Shown: piece after piece, positions 7,761-16,409 of the stretch
Position numbering within the stretch: position 1 is the first letter of the stretch
Layout of the letters: each line of letters opens with the position of its first letter
Source: Nitrospira sp. UW-LDO-01
GTDB lineage: Bacteria > Nitrospirota > Nitrospiria > Nitrospirales > Nitrospiraceae
Direction of reading: 5' to 3'
NCBI GenBank assembly: GCA_002254365.1
Contig: NIUT01000055.1
Span: 19,118-61,271 of the forward strand
DNA length: 42,154 nt
Notes under the pieces: generated by a model
Database searches by the model: none
What the model was told of the DNA's origin: nothing
The model's input: the letters and a program-made list of their open reading frames with translations, nothing else
Translations under genes and position numbers: made by a program

Positions 7761-7872
7761 AAAAGTCTTCCAGCCTCGTTCTCGCGTCGCTCAGAGGCTC
7801 AACGTACCGAAGCGTACGCCTCGCCTCTTCGCTCGCTGCGGCCTTGCCGGAAGGCCTTTTTGAACATCCTAC
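7749..7872. repeat. Palindromic intergenic element, copy 1
   Basis: A 124-base element with terminal arms GTAGGATGTTGAAAAAG and CTTTTTGAACATCCTAC (16 of 17 pair). The inner part can fold further: TCTTCCAGCCTCG... pairs imperfectly with ...GGCCTTGCCGGAAG, and CGTACC/CGTACG flank the tip. A second copy lies at 23477-23602 with a conserved core (CTCAACGTACC, GTACGCCTC, CTCGCTGCGGCCTTGC) but different arms. The left arm contains the TGA stop of the deacetylase gene. It may act as a bidirectional terminator, a REP-like element or a non-autonomous mobile repeat. Confidence 0.8.
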
Positions 7873-7927
7873 GGACTGTTTTGATTCGAATGAATCAGGC
7901 GCGACTGGATTGTAAAGGAACAATATC

Positions 7928-8806
7928 GTGAACCACCCATTCTTGATCGATACCGACACACTTCATGAGCAATTAGGGAAACCTGGTTTGGTCGTCATCG
8001 ACGTGCGCGGCCGAGCAGCCTATGAATTCGGTGGCCATATCCCGGGGGCCGTCCATTCGACGTGGCATGAATACAGTGACCCCAAGGCTGTGGCGAAGGG
8101 ATTGCTCAATCCGGATTTTCGTCAGATCGAACAGATCCTTCGTCGTCTTGGAATCAATCATGACAGCGATGTCGTGATCTACTCGAACCCCTTCGACAAT
8201 TGGGGCGATGAAGGACGGATGTTTTGGATGCTGGAGTATCTGGGGCACCAACGGCTGCGTATTCTGGATGGAGGATGGGTGAAGTGGACGGCAGAGAAGC
8301 GGCCCTTTGAGCATGGGCCGGTGTCGTCAGCAATGGGTAACTTTACAGCGCAACCGGTGCCTGCGTTGATGATGGTGAAAGACGATCTGAAAACGATCGT
8401 GAACATGCCCCATCCTCAGACGGCCATTCTGGATGCTCGGAGTGTGGAAGAATATCTAGGTAAAGAATTGTCAGGGATTCCACGTCCAGGACATGTTCCA
8501 TCAGCCATTCATCTGGCGTGGAACGGATTTTTGAATAAGGATGCCACGATCAAGGACGTTACCGTGATTAAGGAGATGTTGCAGGCCAAGGGAATTCACC
8601 CCGACCAAGACGTCGTATGCTACTGTACCGGAGGGGTACGATCAGCCTGGCTCTACTTTATTCTCAAGCTGGTGGGGTATCCAAAGGTGAGCAACTATCC
8701 AGGATCATGGTGGGAGTGGAGTCGGGACTTCGCCGCCCCGGTCGAGAAGGATTTGCAGGCACTGCAGAGAATTCTTGGATTTTCCTCGTTCCCCCAGCAT
8801 TCTTGA
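7928..8806 (+). CDS. Tandem-rhodanese sulfurtransferase
   Basis: 292 residues, two rhodanese domains (about 5-125 and 150-280). Only the second has the active-site loop, CYCTGGVRS, with C233 as the sulfur-carrying residue (C231 is two before). The first domain has the rhodanese fold (VVIDVRGRAAYEFGGHIPGA) but Asn/Pro-rich residues where the Cys would be, as in typical thiosulfate or 3-mercaptopyruvate sulfurtransferases. It moves sulfane sulfur from thiosulfate or mercaptopyruvate to cyanide or thiols. The start is GTG at 7928 with AAAGG about 8 bases upstream. No signal peptide is present. Donor specificity (SseA or GlpE type) is not decidable. Confidence 0.88.
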   Translation: MNHPFLIDTDTLHEQLGKPGLVVIDVRGRAAYEFGGHIPGAVHSTWHEYSDPKAVAKGLLNPDFRQIEQILRRLGINHDSDVVIYSNPFDNWGDEGRMFWMLEYLGHQRLRILDGGWVKWTAEKRPFEHGPVSSAMGNFTAQPVPALMMVKDDLKTIVNMPHPQTAILDARSVEEYLGKELSGIPRPGHVPSAIHLAWNGFLNKDATIKDVTVIKEMLQAKGIHPDQDVVCYCTGGVRSAWLYFILKLVGYPKVSNYPGSWWEWSRDFAAPVEKDLQALQRILGFSSFPQHS

Positions 8807-8830
8807 CAGTCGTGAGACACGCTGTGTAAG
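8803..8830 (+). promoter_or_regulatory. Candidate promoter of smbP
   Basis: A perfect TTGACA overlaps the stop codon of the rhodanese gene. After 16 bases comes TGTAAG (8825-8830, 4 of 6 to consensus). This would start transcription about 55 bases before the SmbP start. Confidence 0.4.
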
Positions 8831-8875
8831 GTGAATTCGTAGGTCGTCGCATTATTGCGAATGACGAATCTTCAC
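8831..8875 (+). other. Hairpin in the smbP leader
   Basis: GTGAATTCGT (8831-8840) pairs with ACGAATCTTCAC (8864-8875) leaving a 2-base bulge. An inner TCGCA-TTAT-TGCGA stem (8847-8860) sits within it. It ends 5 bases before the AAGGAGG ribosome site and has no following T-run, so a leader structure is likelier than a terminator. Confidence 0.4.
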
Positions 8876-8892
8876 CCATCAAGGAGGCAGCC

Positions 8893-9240
8893 ATGATGAG
8901 AAGAATCCTTCGTTGTGCATTAGTGGTGATTGGGGGCGGTTTGTTGCTCGGAGCTCCGGTGTCGAATAGTCTCGCGCTGGCGGGTGACAAGCATGTGGCG
9001 GAAGCGGTCGAACATGCGAGAGGTGCGGCCTCGCATGGCAAAGAAGGCCATGCGGACGCCTGTGTGCAACATGCAGAAGAGGCGCTGAAGCATGCGACGG
9101 CTGCGGGTGGGAAAAACCCGCATTTACTTGAAGGGGTGAAGCACCTGACGGAAGCGGTGAAGCATGGTAAAGCTGGTCATGCGGATGCCTGCACGGAACA
9201 TGCTGACGGCGGCGCGACGCATCTGGCTGAAGTGAAGTAA
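8893..9240 (+). CDS. smbP: SmbP-like periplasmic small metal-binding protein
   Basis: 115 residues with a cleavable signal peptide (through about ALA-GDKH near residue 30). The mature part is a four-helix-type repeat rich in His. HGKEGHADACVQHAEEALKH recurs near the C-terminus as HGKAGHADACTEHADGGATH, and HVAEAVEHA as HLTEAVKHG. This matches the small metal-binding protein first described in Nitrosomonas europaea, which binds Cu and other divalent metals in the periplasm. The Cys in each GHADAC unit is a notable addition. AAGGAGG five bases before ATG gives a strong start. A structured leader and a following terminator (9281-9310) suggest a single-gene transcript. The family is clear; the role in metal handling is inferred. 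Confidence 0.85.
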   Translation: MMRRILRCALVVIGGGLLLGAPVSNSLALAGDKHVAEAVEHARGAASHGKEGHADACVQHAEEALKHATAAGGKNPHLLEGVKHLTEAVKHGKAGHADACTEHADGGATHLAEVK

Positions 9241-9280
9241 CGTCAAAAGTTGATCGTCGTCGATCGACAGCCGTGAGTCG

Positions 9281-9310
9281 GAACGGGTAGGGCAGGAGCC
9301 CTGCCCGTTC
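9281..9310 (+). terminator. Terminator hairpin after smbP
   Basis: GAACGGGTAGGGC and GCCCTGCCCGTTC form a 13-base-pair stem (one G-T pair) around AGGA, followed by only a short TTCT. It lies 40 bases after the smbP stop and 21 bases before the nitrilase start, and being near-symmetric could act in both directions. Confidence 0.65.
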
Positions 9311-9331
9311 TTCTATGAAACGGAGCGTTTT

Positions 9332-10123
9332 GTGAGAGTTGGGTATTACCAGTTTGATCCGCAGTTCGGCGAAGTCGCCGCAAATCTTGATGCGGCGGCG
9401 GCAAAGCTGGAGCAGGCGGATGCCGACCTTCTCGTGCTCCCTGAATTGTTTGCGTCAGGCTATCAATTCGTGTCTCGCGAAGAGGCCCAGAGATTAGCCG
9501 AGCCGGTCCCGGATGGCCCGACGGTTCGTCGGCTGGTCGATATCGCAAAACGCCGCAAGATGCATCTTGTGGCAGGACTTCCCGAGCGATCCGGATCAGT
9601 CTGTTATAACTCCGCTGTGGTCGTGGGGCCCTCGGGCTTTCTGGGATGTTATCGAAAAACCCATCTGTTTTACGAAGAGACCCAGTTCTTCACACCGGGT
9701 GATTCTGGATTTCTGGTGTGGGATATCGGCGTCGCCAAGATCGGTGTCATGATTTGTTTCGATTGGTACTATCCGGAGGCTGCCCGGACATTGGCGATAC
9801 AGGGTGCCGAGATTATTTGCCATCCCTCGAACCTCGTCTTGCCGAACTGCCCGGATTCAATGCCGGTTCGGTGCCTTGAAAATCGAGTCTTTGCCGTAAC
9901 GTGCAATCGCATCGGTCGGGAAGCGCGCGGTGGGAAGGATCCATTAACCTATATCGGCCAGAGTGAAATCGTCACACCGAAAGGCGTGATCACACGGCGA
10001 GCGGCTCGTGACAAAGAAGAACTGACCATCATTGACATCGATCCGGCTGAGGCCCGCAATAAGAGCCTCAATCGCTACAACGATCTGCTTCGCGACCGAC
10101 GTGCATCCCTGTACAAGTTATAA
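9332..10123 (+). CDS. Nitrilase/omega-amidase family carbon-nitrogen hydrolase
   Basis: 263 residues with the complete Glu-Lys-Cys triad of the nitrilase superfamily: E38 in VLPELFASGY, K109 in CYRKTHLFY, and C142 in GVMICFDWYYPE. Enzymes of this branch hydrolyse amides such as omega-amides, N-carbamoyl compounds or deaminated glutathione. The sequence does not settle which. Length is normal and no signal peptide is present. GGAG lies seven bases upstream of the GTG start, just after the smbP terminator. The yqgE gene follows 72 bases later on the same strand. Confidence 0.9.
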   Translation: MRVGYYQFDPQFGEVAANLDAAAAKLEQADADLLVLPELFASGYQFVSREEAQRLAEPVPDGPTVRRLVDIAKRRKMHLVAGLPERSGSVCYNSAVVVGPSGFLGCYRKTHLFYEETQFFTPGDSGFLVWDIGVAKIGVMICFDWYYPEAARTLAIQGAEIICHPSNLVLPNCPDSMPVRCLENRVFAVTCNRIGREARGGKDPLTYIGQSEIVTPKGVITRRAARDKEELTIIDIDPAEARNKSLNRYNDLLRDRRASLYKL

Positions 10124-10195
10124 CCGCGCACATGTATTCTGCCGAGAGAAACCTAGAGCTTGCGCAAGTCGCATGCACAGGGTAGGATTTCGCTC

Positions 10196-10756
10196 ATGAG
10201 TACGGAACTCCGGAAGGGCATGTTTCTGATCGCCGCTCCAGGCCTGCGCGATCCAAATTTTCGCCAGACCGTGGTGTTGCTATGCGAGCATGGACCGGAG
10301 GGCGCACTGGGTGTCATTGTGAATCGGCCTACGGCCATGTCCATTTCTGAAGCCCTGCCGCAGATTCCAGTTCTCGAAGGTACAGGACATGTCCTCTATG
10401 CTGGCGGTCCCGTACAAACCAACCAGGTGATGTTGCTCTATCGGGGCGACCAGTTTCCGGACAATGCCCATCATGTCTTTGACGGAGTTTGCCTTGGTGG
10501 GGATATCGGGATGGTTGAGCGCATTCTCACTGAGACCGGCACCAAGGAATTCTTCAGGGCCTATCTTGGCTATTCTGGATGGGGACCTGGGCAGCTGGAG
10601 GGCGAGATGAAAACCGGCTCGTGGATGATTCTCCCTGCCGACCCACAGGCGGTGTTTGAAAAGGATCCGACGCGTGTGTGGGGAGACATCCTGTGCACGT
10701 TGGGCGAAGCCTATCAGCCATACGCGGAGATGCCGTTCGATCCATCCTGCAATTAA
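10196..10756 (+). CDS. yqgE: YqgE/AlgH family protein (UPF0301)
   Basis: 186 residues. GMFLIAAPGLRDPNFRQTV, EGALGVIVNRPT, YAGGPVQTNQVMLL and GYSGWGPGQLEGEM are the conserved blocks of the YqgE/AlgH family in order. The molecular role is not established; AlgH was named for an effect on alginate regulation in Pseudomonas. ATG at 10196 with TAGGAT about 9 bases upstream fits the family start; an upstream in-frame ATG at 10160 would add 12 unrelated residues. No yqgF follows, unlike the common arrangement. Confidence 0.88.
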   Translation: MSTELRKGMFLIAAPGLRDPNFRQTVVLLCEHGPEGALGVIVNRPTAMSISEALPQIPVLEGTGHVLYAGGPVQTNQVMLLYRGDQFPDNAHHVFDGVCLGGDIGMVERILTETGTKEFFRAYLGYSGWGPGQLEGEMKTGSWMILPADPQAVFEKDPTRVWGDILCTLGEAYQPYAEMPFDPSCN

Positions 10757-10985
10757 ACTCTCTCGTCCCGTCAACAGCTGGACCGATCACCGAATCATTG
10801 AACGTGACAGCGTCGGATGATAGGGTCATGCAGATCTTGATCGCCTGTGGGTTGTTCCCTGGCCAAGCCTCACCCGGGTGGGGACAGGGGTGTTTCTCCA
10901 GGAGCGTGATCCTGCCGCAGCATGATGCCGGTGGCATGGGAAGCGTGGGGTGGTGGGCTAGTATTGAATTGGGGAGGGAATCGAC

Positions 10986-12365
10986 GTGAGTCAGTCGGAC
11001 GGAGCGCAATCGGGTTCTGACGCCTTCTTACGGAAGTTACACGAGCAACCGCATCAGCCGATCAGCGAGTGGCTTCGTGTGCCGGCCCATGTGCAGTATG
11101 AAGCGTTTCGCATGTCCGATCCGCCCGCAGATCGCCCAGCCAGCCGAGCTGAATTTCAGTCGTTACTGGAACGATTCGACGTTCCTGAGGATCGGATTGA
11201 GCTGCGAGACAATTTTGGCTACGGAGTGAAGGAGGCCGAAAACGGAGACCGACTCATTCTCATCTGGCAAGCCCATACGGAATACTACAACTACCAATTT
11301 TGGCATGTGCCTTCATCCATGACGAGTATGCTCACTTTTGGGCCACTCACGTTCCCAGCTGCACCCGTATCGTTGACACCCCTTGGTTCTGTCGTCTGCC
11401 GGTTGGATATCATTCTGAAGATGGGCGCGCTGCCTTCCCGGGATGAGGTGCGAGGGCAGTTGCCGGGGCCTGTGCTGTACGGCAGCCGAATTTTCAATGA
11501 GCAGGCTGCTGTCGTCACCAGTTTTACTCCGGACAACCACGGGCGAGAACGCTACTGGGTGAGCGTTGGCCCATTGCAGGGGGACCACTCACGGTTAAAA
11601 GATATTGTGGATGCGATCGTGAGGATCGAAACCTACTACCATCTCCTGCTGATGCAGAAACCGCTGTTCTCTGCCGCGATCGATCAGGTCTATAAATTCG
11701 AACAGGTGCACCTCCAGCAGCGAGAAATCATTACGGGGCATATCGGGCACGCCAATTCTGAGACGTTGCAGCGATGGTTGAACAGTCTCACGCAAGACTT
11801 GCTGAAAACCAATCGTATGGCCGGTAAGTTGCACTTCGAACTATCGGCCTCGATTCCGTACGATAAGATCGTGCATGCCACGTTAGCATCGCTGGCGGAG
11901 CAACCCACCGCCTCCTATCGTCCCATTTCCGACTATGTGTTGGGAGGTATTACCGGCGTGGCAGACGGGTATCAACAACTCTTGCGTCGGATCGATACGC
12001 TCCGCGGCGGATTTGAAGGCATCATTGCGATTATTCGCACCCGTATCGACTTAATCGTGGAGTCGCAAAATCTGACGCTCCTCCAGAGCGTCGACAAGAC
12101 GACGAAGAGCCAAGTGATCCTCCAGCATACCGTTGAAGGACTGTCGGTCATTGTCATTGCATATTACCTGGCCGGACTTTGTGGATATGTATTCAAAGGG
12201 TTTCAGGAAATGGGTTGGCTCAAGAATGCGAATATTGCCTCGGCAGTGTTCGTCCCTATCGCGATCGGTCTTGCCTTCGCCGTGACAACGTTCAGTAAAA
12301 ACTATTTACATAAGAAGCTAGCGAGTGAACCGCCAGCGAACAAACCCCAAAAGTCTGAAGAATAG
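10986..12365 (+). CDS. DUF3422 family membrane-anchored protein
   Basis: 459 residues. The N-terminal half contains LHEQPHQPISEWLRVPAHVQ, similar to the opening block of DUF3422, then a globular domain and a long helical part. Conserved stretches include RIETYYHLLLMQKPLFSAA and RIDTLRGGFEGIIAIIRTR. Two transmembrane helices follow near 385-405 (LSVIVIAYYLAGLCGYVF) and 420-440 (IASAVFVPIAIGLAFAV), with a short charged tail. The function of the family is unknown. GGGAGGG seven bases upstream of GTG 10986 supports this start. It stands alone, with a 229-base gap before it. Confidence 0.75.
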   Translation: MSQSDGAQSGSDAFLRKLHEQPHQPISEWLRVPAHVQYEAFRMSDPPADRPASRAEFQSLLERFDVPEDRIELRDNFGYGVKEAENGDRLILIWQAHTEYYNYQFWHVPSSMTSMLTFGPLTFPAAPVSLTPLGSVVCRLDIILKMGALPSRDEVRGQLPGPVLYGSRIFNEQAAVVTSFTPDNHGRERYWVSVGPLQGDHSRLKDIVDAIVRIETYYHLLLMQKPLFSAAIDQVYKFEQVHLQQREIITGHIGHANSETLQRWLNSLTQDLLKTNRMAGKLHFELSASIPYDKIVHATLASLAEQPTASYRPISDYVLGGITGVADGYQQLLRRIDTLRGGFEGIIAIIRTRIDLIVESQNLTLLQSVDKTTKSQVILQHTVEGLSVIVIAYYLAGLCGYVFKGFQEMGWLKNANIASAVFVPIAIGLAFAVTTFSKNYLHKKLASEPPANKPQKSEE

Positions 12366-12887
12366 GTCACCGTTGGAGTGACTCGAAGGTGAACAGTACC
12401 ACCTCATTGATTTTCCAGCTCTTTAAGCTGACCCTCACCGTTCCATCATGAGTATCGTGCTACATCACCGAATCAAAAAGTATGATCAGTCGGGTGCGAG
12501 TAATACAATTCGATACACCTCCTGAATCATATCCGATACAGAGCCGAGTAATCAGAGCAGCCAATCTTCGGCAGGGAATGACAGTTCGCAAGGCCTATGC
12601 TGCTGAAAGTAAAGAGATCCGAATGATCTATCCACGGTATCGCTGCGGCTCGTTATCCCACGGGCATCTTGCTTGCTGTTAGCGCATGTGATCTCCACGC
12701 AAGAGTCGAGATGCTCGTGACTTCCGTTGGGCTCATGTGCAGGCCATGCAAATGGAGGAATCAAGGAAAGGAAGAGGTGGTCAGCCTTTAGCCTTATCAA
12801 GCAGTTCGCGAGGCTTGCTGTGTGGATCGATGCATATCGGTTGTTGCAACGTGAGTTCAACTCATCAAGTTAAAGGGAGATATTGCG
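12366..12887. other. Gene-poor gap with one small palindrome
   Basis: About 520 bases with no convincing gene. A 66-codon open stretch (12482-12682) has no ribosome site or domain-like content. The perfect 6-1-6 palindrome TGAGTTCAACTCA (12852-12864) lies 24 bases before the next start codon, within promoter or operator distance. I see no clear promoter hexamers. The region may hold remnants of a lost gene. Confidence 0.4.
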
Positions 12888-13871
12888 ATGGCACCTCAGG
12901 ATCACGCAGAGGCAAAAAAGAATGAACGGAATCTTGGACCGCTAAAGCTACTGCCTGGCGTATGGAAAAGCGAGGGCCGTGGATGGAACATGATCGCACT
13001 GCCGTTTGCAACGGCGCCGAGTCCCCTGGATTATCGGCTGCTGCTCAATCAATATAACGAACAGCTTGAGTTTAAGTTGGTGGATGACAATGTGCCGAAC
13101 CGCGGCGTCGAGCAGAATAACCCTACCGTCCAAACCGATCAATTTGTTGTCACGGTAGATTATCAGCAGACGATTCAGCAAGTCGCGGCTACCGATTTCC
13201 CTGAGAGCGGCGGGTTGGCAGGTGCTGCTGGCCTCGCAATTCACCATGAGCCGGGCTTGTGGCTGCATCTGAAGAACCAGATCACCGATGGCCTGAATAT
13301 CGCGCGTCTCGCGACGATTCCCCATGGCGATTCGGTGTTGGCCTTAGGGCAGAGCAGTGAACACATGGGTGCATCATGCATTCCTCATCTCAATAGCTTG
13401 CCGGAAGGGGTCACCCAAGACCTCGATGGCAACCGCTACTTGAGCCCCTATAAGAAATTCCATGACAGCCCGTTCAAAGGAACGGTAACCGCCCCAGGAT
13501 TCCCTGGATTCGACCCAACGGCGACGCATGTCCTGCTTGAACTTGCCAACAAAGGTGTCGCTGTTGATAGGACAACGACACTGACTGTTGACACGACGAA
13601 TCCAACGGGTGGCATTACGAACATTCCGTTTGTCGTGAGAAAGGCCAATGCGACCGTCATGAAGTCGATATTTTGGATTCAGGAATTAGCAGAGAAGGAT
13701 ACGTATGGAGATCCGAAGCTCCGTCTGCAATATTTGCAGGTGGTTATGTTGGATTTCTTTCCGCGGAGGGACGGGTTCCCAGACTGCTGCCCTGGTCTTA
13801 TTAGATGGCCACACGTCAGCATCAATACGTTAGAGAAAGATCCAGATGCGAGTAAGCCGTACTACTCGTAA
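12888..13871 (+). CDS. Hypothetical protein, possible calycin/nitrobindin-like beta-barrel
   Basis: A 327-residue protein without signal peptide or membrane segment. LGPLKLLPGVWKSEGRGWN resembles the opening of calycin/FABP-like domains (G-x-W after a short helix). The segment AIHHEPGLWLHL recalls the His-containing strand of nitrobindin-type barrels. The rest is beta-rich (FVVTVDYQQTIQQVAAT, GTVTAPGFPGFDPTATHVLL, LTVDTTNPTGG) and includes a Cys pair near the end (FPDCCPGLIRWPH). A heme- or lipid-binding role would be a guess. The start has AAGGGAGA eight bases upstream. It is convergent with the phosphoesterase gene at 13985-16228. Confidence 0.6.
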   Translation: MAPQDHAEAKKNERNLGPLKLLPGVWKSEGRGWNMIALPFATAPSPLDYRLLLNQYNEQLEFKLVDDNVPNRGVEQNNPTVQTDQFVVTVDYQQTIQQVAATDFPESGGLAGAAGLAIHHEPGLWLHLKNQITDGLNIARLATIPHGDSVLALGQSSEHMGASCIPHLNSLPEGVTQDLDGNRYLSPYKKFHDSPFKGTVTAPGFPGFDPTATHVLLELANKGVAVDRTTTLTVDTTNPTGGITNIPFVVRKANATVMKSIFWIQELAEKDTYGDPKLRLQYLQVVMLDFFPRRDGFPDCCPGLIRWPHVSINTLEKDPDASKPYYS

Positions 13872-13984
13872 CATCTGGGAAGCACTTAACCAACGCATCG
13901 AGGCGCGGCGGACCGCATATCCGCCATCGCCTTGATGTGCGGGGAGACAGTACGTGCGGATCGACACCCTGTGCGAGACTGCTG

Positions 13985-16228
13985 CTACTCACGCGCCTTC
14001 CGTTTTGTCCGCAATCGTTCGAGTTTGGCTTCTGCCTGTTCGACGGACAGGGGTGACGGCAACTCGCGCGTTCCCTTTGCCTTGCCTCGGCCTAAACTTG
14101 GTCGCCTGGACCCTTTGCTCGTTCTCGATACCTGTTCGGGCAATTGATTCACGTACATCAGCAGGGCCTCTCGCGAGCCCTCAATGGGCGGTTCCGCAAG
14201 GGCTCTCCTGCTTCTTGCCATTGGGGGTGACTTAGCCGTCAATGTTTCCGGCGTGTCGGTTCTTGGCACGTCGAGTGTCAGGAGTTCTTCGGCAAAGGTA
14301 TTCGCTTGTTTGTTTCCGGCACTGGCCTGTATCCGTTGGCCCAAGGGCTCCAGGTCCCATTTGTCGCAAAGATAGCGCAACAGGCTGGTGTGGTCGAAGA
14401 CGGTCTTGATGACACCTTTCTTGATCCACGGTGAGACGAGAATGGTCGGCACACGCACACCTAGTCGGTCGAAGGTCCAGTGTGCGGTGTGATCATCCGG
14501 TGCTACCGTGTTAGGTGGTGCGACATGGTCATAGAAGCCCCCGTGTTCGTCGTACGTCACGATCAACAACGTCGACTCCCACAAAGCCTTGTTCTTACGA
14601 ATGGCGTTGTAGACATCAGCAATCAGCTGTTCGCCTTGCCTCACGTCGGCCGGTGGATGTTGGTCATTCTCGGTCGATCCGAAGTAACGGGGTTCGATGA
14701 ACGCGTATTGTGGAAATTCCGCCGCATCCCCTGCAGCCGCATCAAAGAAGCCGTCCATCCCGTCATAGCCTCGGAAGGTCAGATATCGAGTGAGGAGTCG
14801 AGTGAGCACGATGCTCTGCGGAATGCCATCGTGGAAGATGGCCCAGTCAATGTTTGAATCAGAAAGGCGGTCAAAGATGGTCTCTTGGTAGTAGAGACGC
14901 ATGGCCAAAGGATTCGTTTGTGATGGCATTTCCGTATGGCCGAGACAGGTTCCGCTATGCGCAAAAAACCGGTTTTGCCAAGTCGGTCCAGGCATCGAGG
15001 CGAACCAGTGATCGCAGACGGCAAAATTGCGGGCCAAGCCGTGTAAGACGGGAAGGCTGTCAGCGTTCGGTTCGTCGCCGAATGGGAAGTAGGCCATCAC
15101 CTGATCGAGTTCCGCATCGGACGCATCTTGATAGCGATCGACATACGAGGTAACGAACCCCGACATCGGTTTGGCCGGGGACCCGATTTGTTTCAGTGTG
15201 CCATCGAGCTCATGGTTGAGGTCACGCCGGACAACCCAGTCTGCGATGGGTTGTTGCTGAACGAGGGTCCCGTTTGGCGCGGTATTACTTGCGGGTTGGT
15301 TCAGCTGGATGCCCTCGACCGTGGGATCGATTTTGGTCATGCCCCCGAGCATGTGGTCAAACGATCGGTTCTCCAACATCAGGACGACGACATGTTTGAT
15401 CGGGTCGCGCTCATCCGTCGCACGGGCAGGAATCGTCTTCACCTTGCGTCGGCGCAGGAGTTCGCGATGAGCACGTTCGCGACTGGACGTTGCTTGTGTG
15501 TATTTGCGTAGATAGCCGCGGCCATACTTCGCGGCGCGTTTAATCGCGAGGCGTGTTCTCGCTTTGGCGTCCTTCGGAGGGGCCCACTGCTCGTGCGTGC
15601 GGGTCCTTGGGTTGAAGAAGCCGATGTACCCACCAGGCGCCACGCCGAACGATGCGAGTCCGTTTCTTTTTGTGAGCATCCCTAAAAAGTCGTTTCGACC
15701 GCCTTCTTGCTCTTCTTTCGTAAAATAGAGCGGGAGCACGAAATTCGACACCTCAACACCGTCGATTTGGTAGGTTTGAGATTGAACGGCATCGCACATT
15801 TCAAACCAATGAAAGACCTCGAGGGTCGGCTTTTCAGGATGTGGCCCTTGGATGAGTAGATTGACCTGTGCATCGGCCAGCAACTCGAGCGCTTCATGCG
15901 ACAGGGTCACGCTCCATTGTTCGTCAAGGTTCTTCGAAAGTTCTGTGAAGACAAAGCCATAGGGAATGCCGCGCGCGTTCGTGTCGTGATAGCCGAGAGC
16001 TTCCTCAACGTTCGGCTTATCCCAAAGGTAAATAATCGCATCGCCACGAAGGTCTAAGAGCGATTCTTTGTTTGGGCGTTTGCCGACCTTACCCTCTAGC
16101 CGCAGGGTGGCGCCGAAGCTCCAGTAGGGTTCGAAATCTTCACGGATTTGACGGTTGATCGCCCGAATGACCCGTTGCAGCGCAGGATCCGGAATCGTAA
16201 GGGAACGGTTGATGATCGAGATAATCAT
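13985..16228 (-). CDS. Phospholipase C/AcpA-type phosphoesterase with an N-terminal HEALE domain
   Basis: 747 residues in two parts. Residues ~275-660 form a bacterial phosphoesterase (non-specific phospholipase C / acid phosphatase AcpA) domain: HVVVLMLENRSFDH (280-292), CDHWFASMPGPTWQNRFF (405-422) and VTYDEHGGFYDHVAPP (557-572) carry the metal and nucleophile residues. Residues 1-220 are a separate domain with SVTLSHEALELLADAQVN (HEALE 111-115), FEMCDAVQ, and GVEVSNFVLPLYFT, which looks like a zinc-peptidase-derived module. The C-terminus is a basic tail. No signal peptide or Tat motif is seen, unusual for a family that is mostly exported. GGAG seven bases before ATG supports the start. 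Substrate is unknown. Confidence 0.82.
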   Translation of the reverse strand: MIISIINRSLTIPDPALQRVIRAINRQIREDFEPYWSFGATLRLEGKVGKRPNKESLLDLRGDAIIYLWDKPNVEEALGYHDTNARGIPYGFVFTELSKNLDEQWSVTLSHEALELLADAQVNLLIQGPHPEKPTLEVFHWFEMCDAVQSQTYQIDGVEVSNFVLPLYFTKEEQEGGRNDFLGMLTKRNGLASFGVAPGGYIGFFNPRTRTHEQWAPPKDAKARTRLAIKRAAKYGRGYLRKYTQATSSRERAHRELLRRRKVKTIPARATDERDPIKHVVVLMLENRSFDHMLGGMTKIDPTVEGIQLNQPASNTAPNGTLVQQQPIADWVVRRDLNHELDGTLKQIGSPAKPMSGFVTSYVDRYQDASDAELDQVMAYFPFGDEPNADSLPVLHGLARNFAVCDHWFASMPGPTWQNRFFAHSGTCLGHTEMPSQTNPLAMRLYYQETIFDRLSDSNIDWAIFHDGIPQSIVLTRLLTRYLTFRGYDGMDGFFDAAAGDAAEFPQYAFIEPRYFGSTENDQHPPADVRQGEQLIADVYNAIRKNKALWESTLLIVTYDEHGGFYDHVAPPNTVAPDDHTAHWTFDRLGVRVPTILVSPWIKKGVIKTVFDHTSLLRYLCDKWDLEPLGQRIQASAGNKQANTFAEELLTLDVPRTDTPETLTAKSPPMARSRRALAEPPIEGSREALLMYVNQLPEQVSRTSKGSRRPSLGRGKAKGTRELPSPLSVEQAEAKLERLRTKRKARE

Positions 16229-16409
16229 GGCAGATCTCCAATCGCGTCGTGGATCATGGTCTCAGTACTGCTCTGCAGGTCGTGGTGTGTTTGATCAGCA
16301 GTGGGCAGCTCTGTGACTCAGGTCACCATACTCAAATATGATACGAAAGCCAAGCGGAAAGGGGAGGATACTGATAGTGGTTATTCTGATATTGACGACA
16401 CGATTGTTG

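Noticed and set aside
9332-9361. Nitrilase gene as part of the smbP transcript
   Set aside because: A strong hairpin terminator lies between them and the nitrilase has its own ribosome site.
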